A stretch of 64,000 nucleotides of DNA, taken from the NCBI GenBank assembly GCA_020091685.1, contig CM034601.1, forward strand, positions 7,628,419 to 7,692,418, read 5' to 3'. Every line of letters begins with the position of its first letter. The stretch's first letter is position 1. Origin of the DNA: Lutjanus erythropterus. Taxonomy: Eukaryota; Chordata; Actinopteri; Lutjaniformes; Lutjanidae. The notes under the pieces were generated by a model, which saw nothing but the letters and a program-made list of their open reading frames with translations, had not been told where the DNA came from and searched no databases. This document shows positions 12,481 through 26,366 of the stretch, one piece after another. The position numbers and the translations under genes are program-made.

Positions 12481-14644
12481 GAAGGAAGCCGGTGTGGCGT
12501 CTGTATGTGTGTGTGGGTGTGTGTGTGCGAGATGAGCGCCATCTTAAAAAAGTTTGTGTATCAGCTCAGGGCAACCACTTATCTCCGGCTCTGACAGGAC
12601 AAGCCGAGGCGAGGTGCAGGCCAGCAGCGTGTAGTGAGGGGACAGGTGGTGACAAGGTCTTGTTTAGGCCTGTTTTGGCTAGTTGAGCGTTCAATCCAAA
12701 CCCCACCCCACGCTTCACCACTCAAACCTCCTGTCCCACATCGTAACTGCATTGGACGTCGTTCAAGAGCAGCATCTGTCAAATCAATCTGTCTTCACGC
12801 CAGCAATGGGAAGTAGTGATGCAAGCTATTCTAAATACATTTCACTGTAAATAATAAAACAGGAATTCATTGGATCTTTTCTTACTAATGTAAAGCTACT
12901 AGAAGGAGTTTTTAAGCGGTTATGAAACAGTCCCAATTTATTACTGATGCCTCCATATGACCTACATAAGCAAATAAGACCATCAGTGAGAAGATTGGCT
13001 ATTTCTGTATAGTTATTCTTAATGCCTGCCAGGTCGGACTCTCCTTAAAATCAGGTGAAACGAATCTGTGTTTACATTTTTCCAGGCAAAGTTCCTGTGA
13101 GTGGTACATTAGCCAGTTAAAAAGAAGCAGGAGGAATTTTTTATTTAGATCATTTCATTTTTGATGTTATATTTTGTAGAGTCAAAACTCTCCTGAGACT
13201 CTTTCTTTTCATAGTTTGAAGATGAGACATATGATGAGTATTTGCTGTTTGTCATGTTTGCTCTTTTTCACAGTAATAAATGAATCATAAAGGTAAATAT
13301 TAATTTATCATTTGTAATAAATTTTAAATGTAATAAATCAGTCAACTTCAAATTTTAATTAATGTAATTTTTTTTTTAGGTTAAAGCAAATTATTTTTAC
13401 ATTGCTGTTATGGTTATGTAGTGTAACTACTTACAAAATCATGCATATCAAGTGAAAAAAATGTGTGAAGAAAAGCTCAGACATGACAGAGAGAGACACA
13501 ACATTGATATTGATTTTGTGTTGTAATAAATTGCACCACAAATTCAGAGTGCGCTTATCATTATATTATCAAAAGCAACTGTTTTCTGATGTAAGACAGC
13601 TTCAGTGTGTGTAGCGAGCGTGGCTTGCCACATTCAGTATGAGTGGAGTGTTGCTGTAGTTTAACTACTTCCAATAAAAGAGTAGCTTGTAGCTTCACAA
13701 GCTACAGTTTTAAAATAGCTTTTTCCCAATAGTGCTGCAGGCAGGACTGAGGGATACTTTGATTTATTTAGTTATCTGGTCCACTGGCCATGTACAGTTC
13801 GGGGTAACTGGTTAGAGGGGTTTTTCCAGTAGCCTTCCCTTTCCAACAGGAGAGTTACCTCATGACAGGTGTGTACTTTCTTTCTTGTCTGTAATTGTAG
13901 TTACTGTCTGCAAGTAATGCGTCCCTGTGAGGGGAGGAAACTCACAAAATCAAAAAACAAAGCTGATGCATGGCTAAATGTGACTGATTTGATAAATACA
14001 TGAGGTATTAGATCATCTTTCATGTTTGTTAAGGAGAGTTAAGGAGAGACACATTTAATTCTGTTAAATATTCATCAACTTTTACTATTTAATTTTTGTG
14101 AGTTTTCTTCCATTCTAGACCTTACTTGACTGGATAAATATCTCCTTTACAAATACAAACTGCAGGGTCAAACTGTCTGTCTTTTGTACTTTGGTCAAAG
14201 CTTTTGTCCAAAATGGGAACTGAGTTGAACACAGGAGTTTTACAGCTGAGCAGAGAGGAGATCTGCTGAAAAAAAAAACTCAAGTTCATGGTGAAGAAGT
14301 TATTGACATTTCACTAGCATGAGTAAGAGGAGTAAAATAGGTTGTTAAAACATCCAATATTTCTTAAGTCCGGTGCTTGGTTTAAATCACAATTCAAAGG
14401 CTTTATGGCAGTTTGGTTCATATATTGGTACTTTTGACGGTCATTGTTAAATTATTGAGATCTGGAAACACAATCACATCAGTACAACAAAGTCCAGCAA
14501 GGGCGGGAAAAAACAGGGAAGCAATAAGTCAAATTGAATATTGCAGTATATTTTACAGATCTTATTTTCTTGTTTCCTACATATATTGTTATATATTGTA
14601 GTATCATACACTTCTTATTCTTTTATCTTTTCTTTCTTATAATT

Positions 14645-14750
14645 TCTAACTCTCTATGCATATATATTCTTGAATGGGACCAACTGTAACGAAATCCAAC
14701 TTCCTCTGGAGGGATCAATAAAGTATTTATGATTCCGATTCTGAAATTCG
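14645..14750 (+). mobile_element. Non-LTR retrotransposon 3' tail
   Basis: CCTCTGGAGGGATCAATAAAG followed by a decayed GATTCYG-like tail resembles a common teleost LINE/SINE 3' end. Only about 100 bp remains and the class is not certain. Confidence 0.45.
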
Positions 14751-15704
14751 GCAGCTCGGTCAGCAGCCCTACACTTCAAACTAGGACGTTGTATGCACCC
14801 CTCTAGCATAATTTTGCAGGAGCAGGACACTGCGGTCATGTTAGCAATAATAACTGTGCAATGTGCAGATAGACTTTCAAAATAAAGTTACAAAAACTAC
14901 TAATTCCTTGTTACAGGATGACTGATCAAAGTTGAAGCAAAAAATTGTAAACTGCGTGTCTGGATGCCTGTCTTCGGCCCCTCTTGGACATTGACATGCA
15001 GTTCAATATCTGAACTGAGATTTTTTGGATCCCTGTGGATGTGCAAGACAGGTACAGGAAACTGATGTGAAAAAGTTCATCTTTTTTGATTAAACAAATA
15101 AAGAATGTGTATAAGAAAAGACGTCATAAAAAGGTATCATAAAGACTTTAATTCTGACTCCTCAGGGGACATCTTTTCAACTAATGACAAGACGTTTAAA
15201 AGAAAACTTTTAGGCATATCTGGCTTTTATCTCGTCTTTCAAACTCAACATTTGCTTGCTAGATGTTTTGTTACATATGATCAAAAGCTCTGGAAAAACA
15301 ACAGAAGTTCTACTTGAAGTTCAGAACATTTTATCATATTTTTTGTGCTCCTGAGGTTAAAAATCAAGCAGAATTAACCAGAATCCTTTAATCTCTTCTC
15401 TGGCATCAACTTGTGTTTTGCAACTGTGTAAAAACTTGATGAAAACAAACCATCTCCGCTGTATATAGTGTCAAACTCCCTCCTAGTTCCTTTATAAGCT
15501 GCCCAGTGTACTCTAGTAAACTCCGAACTGTGCTAAGAATAAAACCGGCTCATGTGAGTGAGAGCCTATCAAACAGAGCTGGAAACAGCTCCTCTTCCTC
15601 CATGTCACTATCACTTCCTCATTTCGAGGTCTGCGCTCATTTCACCAGATGCTGAATAAGTTCAAATACCGCACGCCTGTGTTATTGTTGCAGGAAGTAG
15701 CTGC

Positions 15705-15743
15705 TTACACACACACTTACACACACGTGCGCACACACACACT
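15705..15743. repeat. (CA)n microsatellite
   Basis: Interrupted by TT and GTGCG. Another CA tract follows about 1 kb on, at 16743-16764. Confidence 0.88.
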
Positions 15744-15999
15744 CAAACCTTCCTTTGTCAAATGTCTCTTCTGTGGTTTTCACAGTCCAGTCTGTTTTAT
15801 TATTGAAGGCGATACAAAAAGGAATTGATTACAAAGGAGGATTAATCCCACACAGTCCCCAAAACGGCTGTAAAAACAAACGTCCCAGCGTGGCCATGTG
15901 GATCCAGCCACCTTATCATTTTATTAAAATGACGCCGGATGCATTTTTCTCCCTGTGATCACAGAGCAGGCGTCGCGTTTGACTGAGCAGGGCTTTTGG

Positions 16000-16290
16000 C
16001 GGGGAGTCCACCTCTCTGATGTGTTTTAATAAACACGACCTTGATTGTTCCCTGGTGTTATTTTGAAGCGTGGAAATGAGCCTTCTTTTCAATAGTCTCT
16101 CTGCTGGACCCAGTCCTGTTGGCAACATCCCGGCCCTCCAAACAAAGTCGGCACTGTGACTGGCACTGGCCGTGTCAGACGAAACACGCCATTTTTAATT
16201 AGCTTTGTTGAGGATGGTGGGGGGAAACGGAATAAGAGAACATGTCTGACCACCTTAATTGGTTGATTCAGAATCACGTGCAAAAAAAAC
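16000..16290. other. Candidate conserved element
   Basis: Includes CCAAACAAAGTCGGCACTGTG and CGCCATTTTTAATTAGCTTTG. Free of recognisable repeats. Confidence 0.25.
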
Positions 16291-17354
16291 GGCCTACCTG
16301 AACCGATCTAAAGCAGTTTTCTTTTATACTATTCCATCGTGTCCCTCCTTTAGGAAGCTGGAAAACATTTATGCTACTACATATAAACTGAATTAATTTT
16401 ATTAACACACACATTGGATATTGGAGAATCCAGTAGCAAATGGAGCCAAGTTGAATATATTTGAATAAGCATTTGAAACACTTTTCTCAGAAAACACAAG
16501 GCCAGGGTTGCCAGGTCTGCACTTTTCCTGTGGAATCATGGAACCTTTTATGTGTTGCCACAAGTTTAATTTTTTGTCCCCTGGTTGGGTAGACCTATTT
16601 TAATGCAAATTATATTAATAATAGCTACAAAAAATATCCATATTGTAAATGAAATCATTTGTTTATAGCCAAATCCCACCAAACTGACTCTAGATCATCA
16701 AATACATATGCATGCATGCCCACATACATACAAACACACTCAAACACACACACACACACACACAGCATGCCTATGCTCTACCACACTGGCTGCTGGACTG
16801 GTTTTTATCTAAAACATTTTCCTGGCTTTGTCACACAGACCTGGCAACCCTGCACACAAGTCTCCCGCTGCATTGATAATAAACCTGAGAGCAAGATTAC
16901 GCCTTATTCCAGATGCGACTGATATGTTTGGTTGATCAACATCACCTGTTTTTTTTGTTTTTTTCTTTCCCTGCCCATCTTGATCCTTATGTGATTTTGC
17001 TGTATGTTAATAGCTTTGCTGGCATCAGAGCGCACTTCATTGGTTATTGTTCCTTCATGAAATTGAGCCGATTCCTCTTTAGATATGTTCTGTATTTTCA
17101 CTTGTGTATTTTGAAGCTTTTACGTGTCTCGAAAAAGGGTGATTTGCTAAAAAAAAGTGGCTAAATGAGACTACAGAAGTTGTCGCCAACATTAAACGTC
17201 ATCATGCGGAACGCTGGTAACCTGGCGAAGTTAAAGTCATGTGACCGTGGTGTCAATTATAGCCAAATGTTCACTTTTCTGGTTGTCTGGTTCTGCTGGT
17301 TCTGGACTACTGGCTGTTTCTAGAGTCAAAACCAGACATGATTAAGCTTCCTTT

Positions 17355-17665
17355 AGTTTTGAGGCTGCTCATATGTGGAACTTCTTTCAAATCCAGGCTA
17401 AAGACCTGTTTACTGTTACTTTTATTGAATTTCTTCTTAAAATCAAACTTATTTTATTGCCTTTAATTAACTGTTTTGTGCCTGTATGTATCTGTCTCTC
17501 TGTACCTTTGTCTCTTTGCTTTTATTGTTTTCATTTTATGTGTTTCCTCTTGCTTGTTTTTATTGTTTTATGATTTGTTTTTCGGGTTCATGAGTGTGTA
17601 CTCTGTAAAGCACTTTGGGTTGCCTTTGTGTAAAGAAATGTGATATATCAATAAATCTGCCTCTC
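17355..17665 (+). mobile_element. L2-type LINE 3' end remnant
   Basis: The translated stretch LWN-like MWNFFQIQAKDLFTV resembles the C-terminal end of L2 ORF2. It is followed by a 3' tail with CTCTGTAAAGCACTTTGGGT and AATGTGATATATCAATAAA, the characteristic L2 ending. 5' truncated, as is usual for LINE copies. Confidence 0.7.
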
Positions 17666-19442
17666 CTAGCCTTTCACTTCTCCTTGGGCTTCGAAAATCA
17701 TAAAACTGGCGTTCATTTCTGAAGATTATCTTGCTGAACAAAACTTGTCGGTATCATAAATTTTTGTTTGCCACAGAGCTGATTTTTCTGCACTAATCCA
17801 AAATCCAATGGGGAAAAAAAATCACCTTGGCTTTTTGTGGAGGGAACCAGAGTAAAGCGAACTTCCGAGTCTTCATAAATATGACCTACATTAGTATTTT
17901 TTTCTTATAAAATACTTGAGTGTTATTTTTTCCCACTGGTTTGTGAGGATTAATACAATAATAATAATAAAATAGCAGTTTCATATCATTTTGCTCTACT
18001 TTTATCATAACTTTCAGGTGCTGAAGCTCATAAAAGAAGACTCCCTGTGTATGAATCCTTGTCTCCATGTTTCTGTACTTTGCTGCTCTTGCCTAAAGCC
18101 ACTCACTGGCATCACTTGTAGGCGGACAGAGGATTCTGTTCCTACACCGCTGAGATGAATATCAAGACAGGTGCCGGTGACTGCACTGTATATTTCCCCT
18201 TTGCTAACGCTTTCCTCCCTCGCTTATCATTCCTCTGTCACCTCACTGAAAGGTTGGTGTCTTTCTCTCTGAGGGTGTTTGTTCAGATGTGGGCAGCCAG
18301 GACACTGTGGCATGCCTGGGGCTTACCAATGAGATTAGACGGTGACAGTGACACGGCGGCGAGGCCAAATGATCTCCAAAACCGCAGGCGGGGGCAGGAA
18401 AAGGGATGTTCTCAGCCGTGCACATGAGTCACTGAGGCCCTGTTTGCTCTCCTGAGCTGCTGTTCTGCTCTCGTGTTTGTTTTTGGTGAAATCAGTGGCT
18501 TGCTTGTTTGAAATAGCGACGGCAAGATGTAAAGAGCAGATCTCATTAGTTCCATATTTTGGGAAATGCACAAGTCCACAAATTAGGTGGTGGTAGGAGA
18601 ATAAACAGCTATGTACCACTTTTGTTACTCACCAACTGATGGATAATGATGTAAAATGTTGGAGAAACTATCTTAGTTTAAAAAAGATCCAATCATCTGC
18701 ATCAAAGAAGCCAAAAGTGCTGGATTTATTGGCTTTATGTAGGATGAAGCGGCAAACAGTGTAGTTGTCACTATTTGCTTCACCCTATTGTTAAAACTCA
18801 GAATATTTACAGTCTGAGCAAAAAAACTGCCTTACACTAATTGGATGACCTTTACTTTTAAATAAATGTCACTTTTGTGAGTTTTTGCCATACTGTGCTG
18901 CTGTTTGAAGTCATGCAAAAGTGGATGAAAGTGCAACAAGAGGGCTTTAGCATTTCTGTAACACACAGTGCTCTTTCTCTTCATGACGACATCAAAGTAA
19001 AGCTGGGTGTGGCATCAAAAGTTGGTATACAGTGTTGCGTGAGATGAGATTTTTAGATTTGATTAGACATTTCCGGTTTTAGAGTGGAAACAGACGACTT
19101 TTCAGCTCTCCACCTAGCGTTAACAAGTGGTATTAATGTTTGTGACGCTGTCGCTCTGTGGAGAAATGATCAACGCCACTTTGGAAATAAGAGAGAAGAA
19201 AGAAGCACATTCACTGAAGAGTTAAACCGGAAGCTATTTCAATTATCTGCACTGCATTATAATAACATAGTTTGAGTAATGTTATTGCTTTGCAAAAACA
19301 AGTAATTATAGCAGAGGTAGGCATTTGAATGGAGCAGAGCAAACATTGGGAGAAAAAGCATGAATTTGTTCATTAATTTAGTCTACAATGGAGACATCAT
19401 TTCCAGGAAAAATGCCCCGGCTTATAGGGAACCAATCTAAAC

Positions 19443-19680
19443 ACAGCTTCAATGATCAATAGATTCAACTATTAATGTAATCAATTGTATTAATAATTGA
19501 TTCATCAGTTAGAGTAACTTTTAAGATTTTTTTTATGACATTGCCTTGAGCTTTGGGAAACACTGACTGACATTTTCCCCATTTTCTGACATTTAACAAA
19601 CCAAACAGTTAACTAATTAATTGAGAAACAATTGATAGATTAATTGACATTGAAAATAATCATTAGTTGTAACCCTACAC
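19443..19680. mobile_element. hAT-like repeat, reverse orientation
   Basis: Right end ATCATTAGTTGTAACCCTAC is the inverted terminus; AGCTTTGGGAAACACTGACTG is the internal landmark. Shortened relative to the copy at 23633. Confidence 0.55.
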
Positions 19681-22600
19681 GGACGGTGTCATGATTCTAT
19701 AGGCTATTCTACAGTATATATTGCCTATTTCCACCTTAAATATAGAATCCATGTGCCATATTTGGTTAGTTTTAATGTGAGTTTAAGTAAATTTTGTTAA
19801 ATTGAAAAAGCGTTAAACCGTGTCAATAGTATTGGACATTTTTGACACCTAACATTAAATTAAAGATAAGAATAGTGCACATCACGGGTGAAAAGACAGG
19901 AAAAACAGCACAGCAACAGGTGCTGAACTGTACAAGTAGATGCAAACTACTAAAACTACCCACAGCTGCCACATGTTTTGAATGCAGCTGGATGTGTATT
20001 AATAATGACGACACACACGAGCAAAGCCTCAAATCAACTAATTGAGGTTGAGTTGATATACTGCTGTGTGATCGTGGATGCAGGCACTTTATGCTTGGCA
20101 TTTCATCGCTGGCTTTAGTCATAATGCGCTCTGATCTGATCTGCAGCACTGCTACCTGCCTAAGAAACACAAACTGATGCAGAAAGTGACCGAGAAACAG
20201 CAGCAAGGTCAGAAAATTTGTGTGAACAATAACATTGTCAGTGCACTGCTGGCCCTTCGGCTCGTATTGAGGTCTCACCGAGCTGAATGAAGAGCTCGCG
20301 TTTGCTGCCGTCATTGACATGATGACAGGGCCAACGCGGTTGAACCTCACGGTCGCTTTTCTGCTTCATCGGGACATTAAATCACAGACACAGCTGCCAC
20401 GACTGCAGCAGTCAGTCAACACATTTCACAAGATTTTTAGGAATGTCATTTTCCTAATGACAAGTGGCAATTTGGACAACGCTAACCATGGTGCAGCTCC
20501 ACACCGAACACAGACGGAGGAGAACGCAGGCTGCCTGACAAAAAACAGCACAAATGCAGGCAGAAGGAACACCTGAAGAGCCGGAGCCTGGCACTTCAGA
20601 TCTGAAAAGGCGTTTATTTGATTGTGAAAAAGCTCTGCGGAGAAAAACCAGGGTGGAGAGAGCATATTCAGTATTAACAACTGTAATTTCACTGTGATGT
20701 TTCATAGTAATGCGCGCTCAGCAACAATGACTTTCTACAAGGTCATAAGCTCACACTCTCGAGAGCCCTATTCACAACATTTAAAACAGCTTCTGACATT
20801 TTCATTTGTATAATAACAGATGAACGAGGCTTTTCTTTTCTGAAGCCATGAGTGGAGGACTTGACGTTACCCTCCTCTCAGTCCTCCATGTAACCCAGCT
20901 CTTGGATAAACATTAAATTAAACATTAAAGTGTGTTTTTTTTTTTTTCCACTCTACCCGATGAGCTCAGTGCACCGTATTCAAGGCAATCTCAGAACCTT
21001 CTCGCTTTTAAGCACAATTACAAAACACTACTTAAAAAGAGACATGAATTCAAGCCGTAAATAAAAGAGACACTTGGAATACAGTACATGTGAGGAGAAG
21101 GGTGACACTGTGCGATTCAGTCTGTATCTGCGGCTAATGACACGATTAATATAAAATGATGAACATTAATTCATATATAGTGTTTTGCGACATATCTGCA
21201 TGATCATAATGTAGAAAAGACTGCAGCTTTTTACTCTAAACTTCAGTTAATGGGCTGATCAAATTGCAATCATAGGTCTCTGCTTACCTCCATGACCTTG
21301 TTAATTAATTTTTGCGGCACATAAGAAAGCATTTTGTCTTTCAAACTTCACTTTGTTTTTTTTTTATAAGCATTTCTCACACTTCTCTGCATGCAATACC
21401 AGACACGGTCTCATCTGATCTGCCAAGAGAAGTTCTTGATTCCTTATGTTTTTTTAGCCAAAATAAATAATCTTGGAATATTTTTTGGCTTCAAGAAAGA
21501 CATACTGTATTTAGGGTTTTATCCAAAATGTGATTCTTGGCATTGTAGAAAAGCTTCTGCAACATTTAAAAAAACAAAAAACAATCAAGACTAAAGCCTG
21601 TATTGATGACATTAATAACTTAACAATTATTCCTTTATTGATTTGAAGTTAAAGATTACTTAACAAAAGTCTCTGTTGTAGAAAGAAACAAATCAATACA
21701 AGCTAGTGTGGAAACAATTAGTGACTTTGGCAATCAACAGAAAGTCGATCAGATATTTTGATCAACCAGTTAATCAATCTGCTCTGATTGGGGAATGTTG
21801 TTAATTTACGAGGATGAACATGGCGGTTTAGTTGTGTTGATGGACGCTGGGGCAGAAAGTGGGTTTATGTGATTGACTGACTGATTGATTAATTAGTACA
21901 GAATAGAGGCAGGACATGATAAGCATGTTACGTCTTCCTCCTCCATTTTGGACATGAAATATTAATTTGTCTTGCTTACTGATCGTCTTATAATGCTCAC
22001 CATTATTTTGTTTTCCAGTATATATTTTATTTTTTTAAAATGAATACTATAATGACAAATATGTGTTTGCATACACTCGTTCCAGCTTCTCAAATGCGAG
22101 GATTTTCTGCCTTTTTATGAGCAAAACCAGCAATATGGAGATGTCACTCTCTGGGAAACTACACAATTAATCAGAAAAAATAATTCTTAATTAAAATAGT
22201 TATTGGTTGAGTTACTTTTTAAAATTCAGTATTGCACATCCATAAAGTTAAAAGAAGGTCAAAGTTTAAGCAGCAGACATCAAGATATCCTGACTTTTCT
22301 TCCCTTAAGTTTCAAAAACAATGGATACCACATTTCCCATAATGCAGCCAACGGCATCTTTTGTTAAACGCTGGTAGATACCAGTTGTTAAAACATCACT
22401 TCCCAGCTTGTGATGCATGTTCTCAGTTAACAAGCGCAAATTCGCTGCAGCTGTGACCACGTGTGCAGACAACCTCGCAAACGCTCTGCTGTGATGTCAA
22501 ATATCAGCCTTGTAGATACGCTGGAAAGCTGACGAAGACACAGATGTTAGTGTCAGTGACGTGTATCGCGCGAGACGGGAGATGTAGTTCACTGAGCGGT

Positions 22601-23236
22601 TTCACAGAAAACTAAACAACAAGCAAACTGCAACTTTCCTGTCTGCCTAATCAAAGAAATACTTGTCTCTCGCCATCGACTACCATGCATATTTTTAAGG
22701 TAAGGTCCCATGGTGGTCAGCTGGAAGGGGCGTGAATTTTCCCTCTCTACAGAGCTGCCGGTGTCGTCCCAGAGCCCGGGCAGAGATAAGCGTCACGCCA
22801 ACGAGCATCCAGAACAGACTATGTGGGAAAAGACTCCACCTGGAACTGATTCATGATGATAAACCCGCTCAGACCATCTGGCAGTTTAGGAAGAAGAGTC
22901 ACCTCACATCATCAGACTGATCAACAGGTAAACCTGAGAAGGATGAGTCAGTTTGTTTCATCTCAGCGTTATTACACCCCACCAAGAATACTAAATGCGT
23001 CCAGGACGGGGCAGCGGATGGAGATTTGAAGTGCATGGTCATGGGATTACAGCTGGCACATCATGTCCAGGATGTTTACATATAATAACAGTGCAGAGCT
23101 CCATCACTGTATTGTTGGTACAAGAGGATAAAGTTCATTCTCTCTTATCGTGGCTGTAATTCTTGATAGCCATGCACACATCTGTCAGCTGATACATTTT
23201 CATGGAGGATTATCTGACCGGCCGGCCGGCAGACAC

Positions 23237-23257
23237 GCTGCTGCTGCTGCTGCTGCT
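23237..23257. repeat. (CTG)n trinucleotide repeat
   Basis: Seven CTG units; a second run of five to six units lies at 45598-45617. Both are non-coding here. Confidence 0.85.
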
Positions 23258-23632
23258 ACTGTAGCGGAGTTTATTTAAAGGAGCAAGAAAGAAATTTGTC
23301 CTATGATGGATTATTTGGCAGCCTGCGAACGTGGCGGCTGAAATATGAGATGCCATATTTTGAAGAGCGCAGGTAGAGCTGATGGGTCTCGGTGGGCACA
23401 TGCTGTCCTAGAAAAAGCAAAGAGGTTCTGAGTGTTTCAGGGAGAAAGACAGAGCGAGCTGAGGATGTCACAACATGGCCGAACTGCTCCTCTGCTCCCT
23501 GTCCTCATCATGTGTGTCTGCTGTGCAGTTTGGGCTCTCAATCACAAGGCCAAATAAATATATGTCAAGGACGGGGGTTTCTTTGCGAGTGCAGCTACAT
23601 TAAGTGTTTGAAATACTTGGAACTGAGCTGTG

Positions 23633-23953
23633 TAGGGCTGCAACCAACCATTATTTTCATCATCAATTAATCTGTCAGTTATTTTCTTGGTTTCTTGATT
23701 GATTGTTTGGACCGTAAAATGTCAGAAAAAGTGTGAAAAATAGTGATCAGTGTTTTGTCCACAGCACAAAGACTCTCAGACTAAGGTCACTGAGGACTAA
23801 AGATGCCAGAAAATATTTACATTTGAAAAGCTGAAATCGCAGAACGTGGAGAATTTCTATTAAAAAATGACTCAAAATAAATATTCGAATATCAAAATAG
23901 CTGGTGATTGATTAAAAATCCAGTTAATGATCAATGAATCTTTGCAGCTTCAG
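23633..23953. mobile_element. hAT-like repeat, near full length
   Basis: TAGGGCTGCAACCAACCATT at the left and ATGAATCTTTGCAGCTTCAG at the right. The interior has TGATTGTTTGGACCGTAAAA and GTCAGAAAAAGTGTGAAAAA. No clear target-site duplication is left. Confidence 0.65.
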
Positions 23954-25612
23954 AGTAGTGCTGGCATTAAATGTTTGAGTTTGGGGAATTTAATGTAATT
24001 CATTCAGTCAAAATGATCCATGAATGCATTTTCATGTCTCTGTATGCAGTTTGGCGGTATAGGAACAGTTACATCGGCTCAGTCAAAGCCTACAGTATCA
24101 AGCTCCTTTTAAACACAAGGCCATAACTTGAATACTTGCTATCTCTTTAAAGAGCTGCTGAACCTCGGTGGAGAGTTTTATTCTGCATTACAGCCTGGAC
24201 AGTGGATCAAACCTAATCTGACATTGTGTCTGGGTTTGCAGTACAATAATCTGGAGCCATTGCTCCTTTGTGTGTCATTTGCACTGCCAGTGCAATGTGC
24301 TGCTCCTGCAGGTGCTAAATGCATAACACTTCTTCAGCTTGTGTGGATAAAATGCATCCTTCAGCCAATTTCAGTTGCTGTTACTATATTAATAGAGCTG
24401 GTGGCAACAGCATAAGCACAGTCAGGGCTGTAGCCAGCGATTTAGAAATACGGAGAATCCCATGAGACTGATTTTTGTTTACTAGCTACCAAAAATATAG
24501 AAAGTTTCTGATTTCATTTTTTAAAAATATTATCTTCATTCATTTTTCTATAAAAGTACTCTCTCTCCTTCACCTTAAATATAATTCATTTTACCCATTA
24601 GTAATGATGCAAGTAAGATATTTCAACTGGGATTTAAATTAGTACATAAATTGGTTGAAATACAGTCAAGCATTTCTAAGTGAATATCTACATGGTTTGT
24701 GTGATTTGTAAGGGCATAAAACCCTTAAGTTGAAAGATGTACACAATAGCATCCTTAATGTATACCTTAAAAGGGTCTCCACTTACACCTTAACTTAAAA
24801 ATCCCTTTAACCTGTATTAATTCTGTATGAAATACGATTTAGCTGTTCTGTTCTGTACAAGCAACTAACTATTGCATGACAGTCCATCCTGGGAGGGGGA
24901 TTCCTCCTCTGTGGTTCTGGCTCTGAGGTTTCTTCCCTTTTTTTCTGTTAAGTGTTTTTTTTTTCTTAGGGAGAGTTTTTCATCTCACAACATTCATCTG
25001 CTTCAGCTGATCAAACACAGGTAGGCCACTACGATTGTCACGGGCTGAAATCTTGACGACACGCGCACAGAGGCTGGGATTATGCAACAGCAGATAAAAA
25101 CAAAATGCAGCAATGAACAAGTTGAAGAGAGGACGTGCATGTACCCAGAACTGGGTAGTCAGAGTACAAATGGTGAATGAAACTGTATACTGTATTGCTT
25201 CTGGACTGTAATGGGTTCTCTTCTATTGTTGTGTACTTTAACTGGCATCTTTAAGAGCTCACTGAATTAATTAAAAGACAGTAAACAAGGTATTTTTGGA
25301 CAAGAACCCCCCTCCCCTAATAAAAACATTACCAGTCTTTTCCATGGCTGCCGACGGGTTTTATGAAGACTGCGTGTGCAGTGAGAGTTTCTCTAAGATT
25401 CACATGACATTAATAAAAAGACCACAACTCCCATAGCCTGCTCTCAGCACAGAACTAAAAGAATTTGAGATTAAAAAGGGATAAGGAACCGTTTCACCGC
25501 AATAAGCTCCTCTTTGTTGAAGTACTTTCTAAATCTAACAAGTCTGTTATTTGTTGTCTGTGTCTAATGTTATGCGACCAATCATGGCCACAGGTCTGGA
25601 TGGTTCCACTGC

Positions 25613-26366
25613 TAAAGGGACAGTTCGGATTATTTAAAGTTGGGCTGTATGAGGTACGTATTGATAGTCAGTAGATGGTGGTCGAAACACACCCAATTGT
25701 ATTTTAAAATATTTTAGCATGTAAATAATAGGCCCACCTAAAAAAAACAAAAATCTTACATTAAGTTTATGCTATAATTAGAATATTTTAACTTTACCTT
25801 TCTGCCAGACAGCCTTTTCCAGTAGGAAACCGCGATTAAATAAGTCAAATATCACTCTCTCCTAACAACCAAACTTCATAGGCAAAATCAGTAATTTTAC
25901 TTGGGACTTGCTGGTCTACTGCTGCCTTAATCTGCTAGTATGTTTGTGTTATTGTGTGACTTTAGTGAATTCGAACTAACCTTTTAAAATGCCGAAGTTG
26001 CACAAAAGCACAAATCAACTAACCAACTGAGGCAGCTGTAGACCAGAAACTCCTGTGTCCCAGAAGGTAAAATTGCTGATTTCACTAATGGAGTCTGGTT
26101 GGTTTGGAGAGAGTGATACTTGGCTTGTATAGTGGGAGATACCTGTTGGAAAAACATGTTTGGTGACAAGGTAAAGCAGTGAAAATATTCTAAATACACT
26201 TAAAGTGATTTTTTTTTTCTGCTGTGCCTGATGGTGTTCATTGCCTTGCTGCATACACCAGTACTCCTGCTGCTTCTCCAAGCTGTGGATGTCGTGGCCA
26301 GTAATCCACTGACTGTTGGTAAGTACCTCATACAAGCTCACTTTAAATATTCAAAACTATCCCTGT
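25613..26366. mobile_element. TIR element with AAAGGGACAGTTCGGATTA terminus
   Basis: The left end AAAGGGACAGTTCGGATTAT, followed by TTAAAGT and GTATGAGGTAC, is mirrored on the right by GTACCTCATACAAGC and TTTAAATATTCAAAACTATCCCTGT. The inverted similarity extends about 60 bp from each end. It is distinct from the TTAAAGGGACAGTTCACC family despite the similar tip. Non-coding, about 750 bp. Confidence 0.65.

Larger units (their letters stand above)
9791..14644. other. Intron 2 segment, no gene seen
   Basis: Mostly AT-rich unique sequence with the (TG)n tracts and the (GGGA)n tract listed separately. No protein similarity or paired splice sites recognised. Confidence 0.45.
17666..23632. other. 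Intron 2 segment, no gene seen
   Basis: Holds one hAT-like copy (19443-19680), hAT-like scraps at about 21690-21790, and GC-richer unique blocks at about 18240-18480, 20040-20600 and 22430-22930. The 175-codon minus-strand open frame at 19823-20350 has no recognisable domain. Confidence 0.45.

Noticed and set aside
19823-20350. Minus-strand open frame of 175 codons
   Set aside because: Longest frame outside zbtb16, but with no recognisable domain, no conserved-looking pattern and no obvious splice partners; likely chance.
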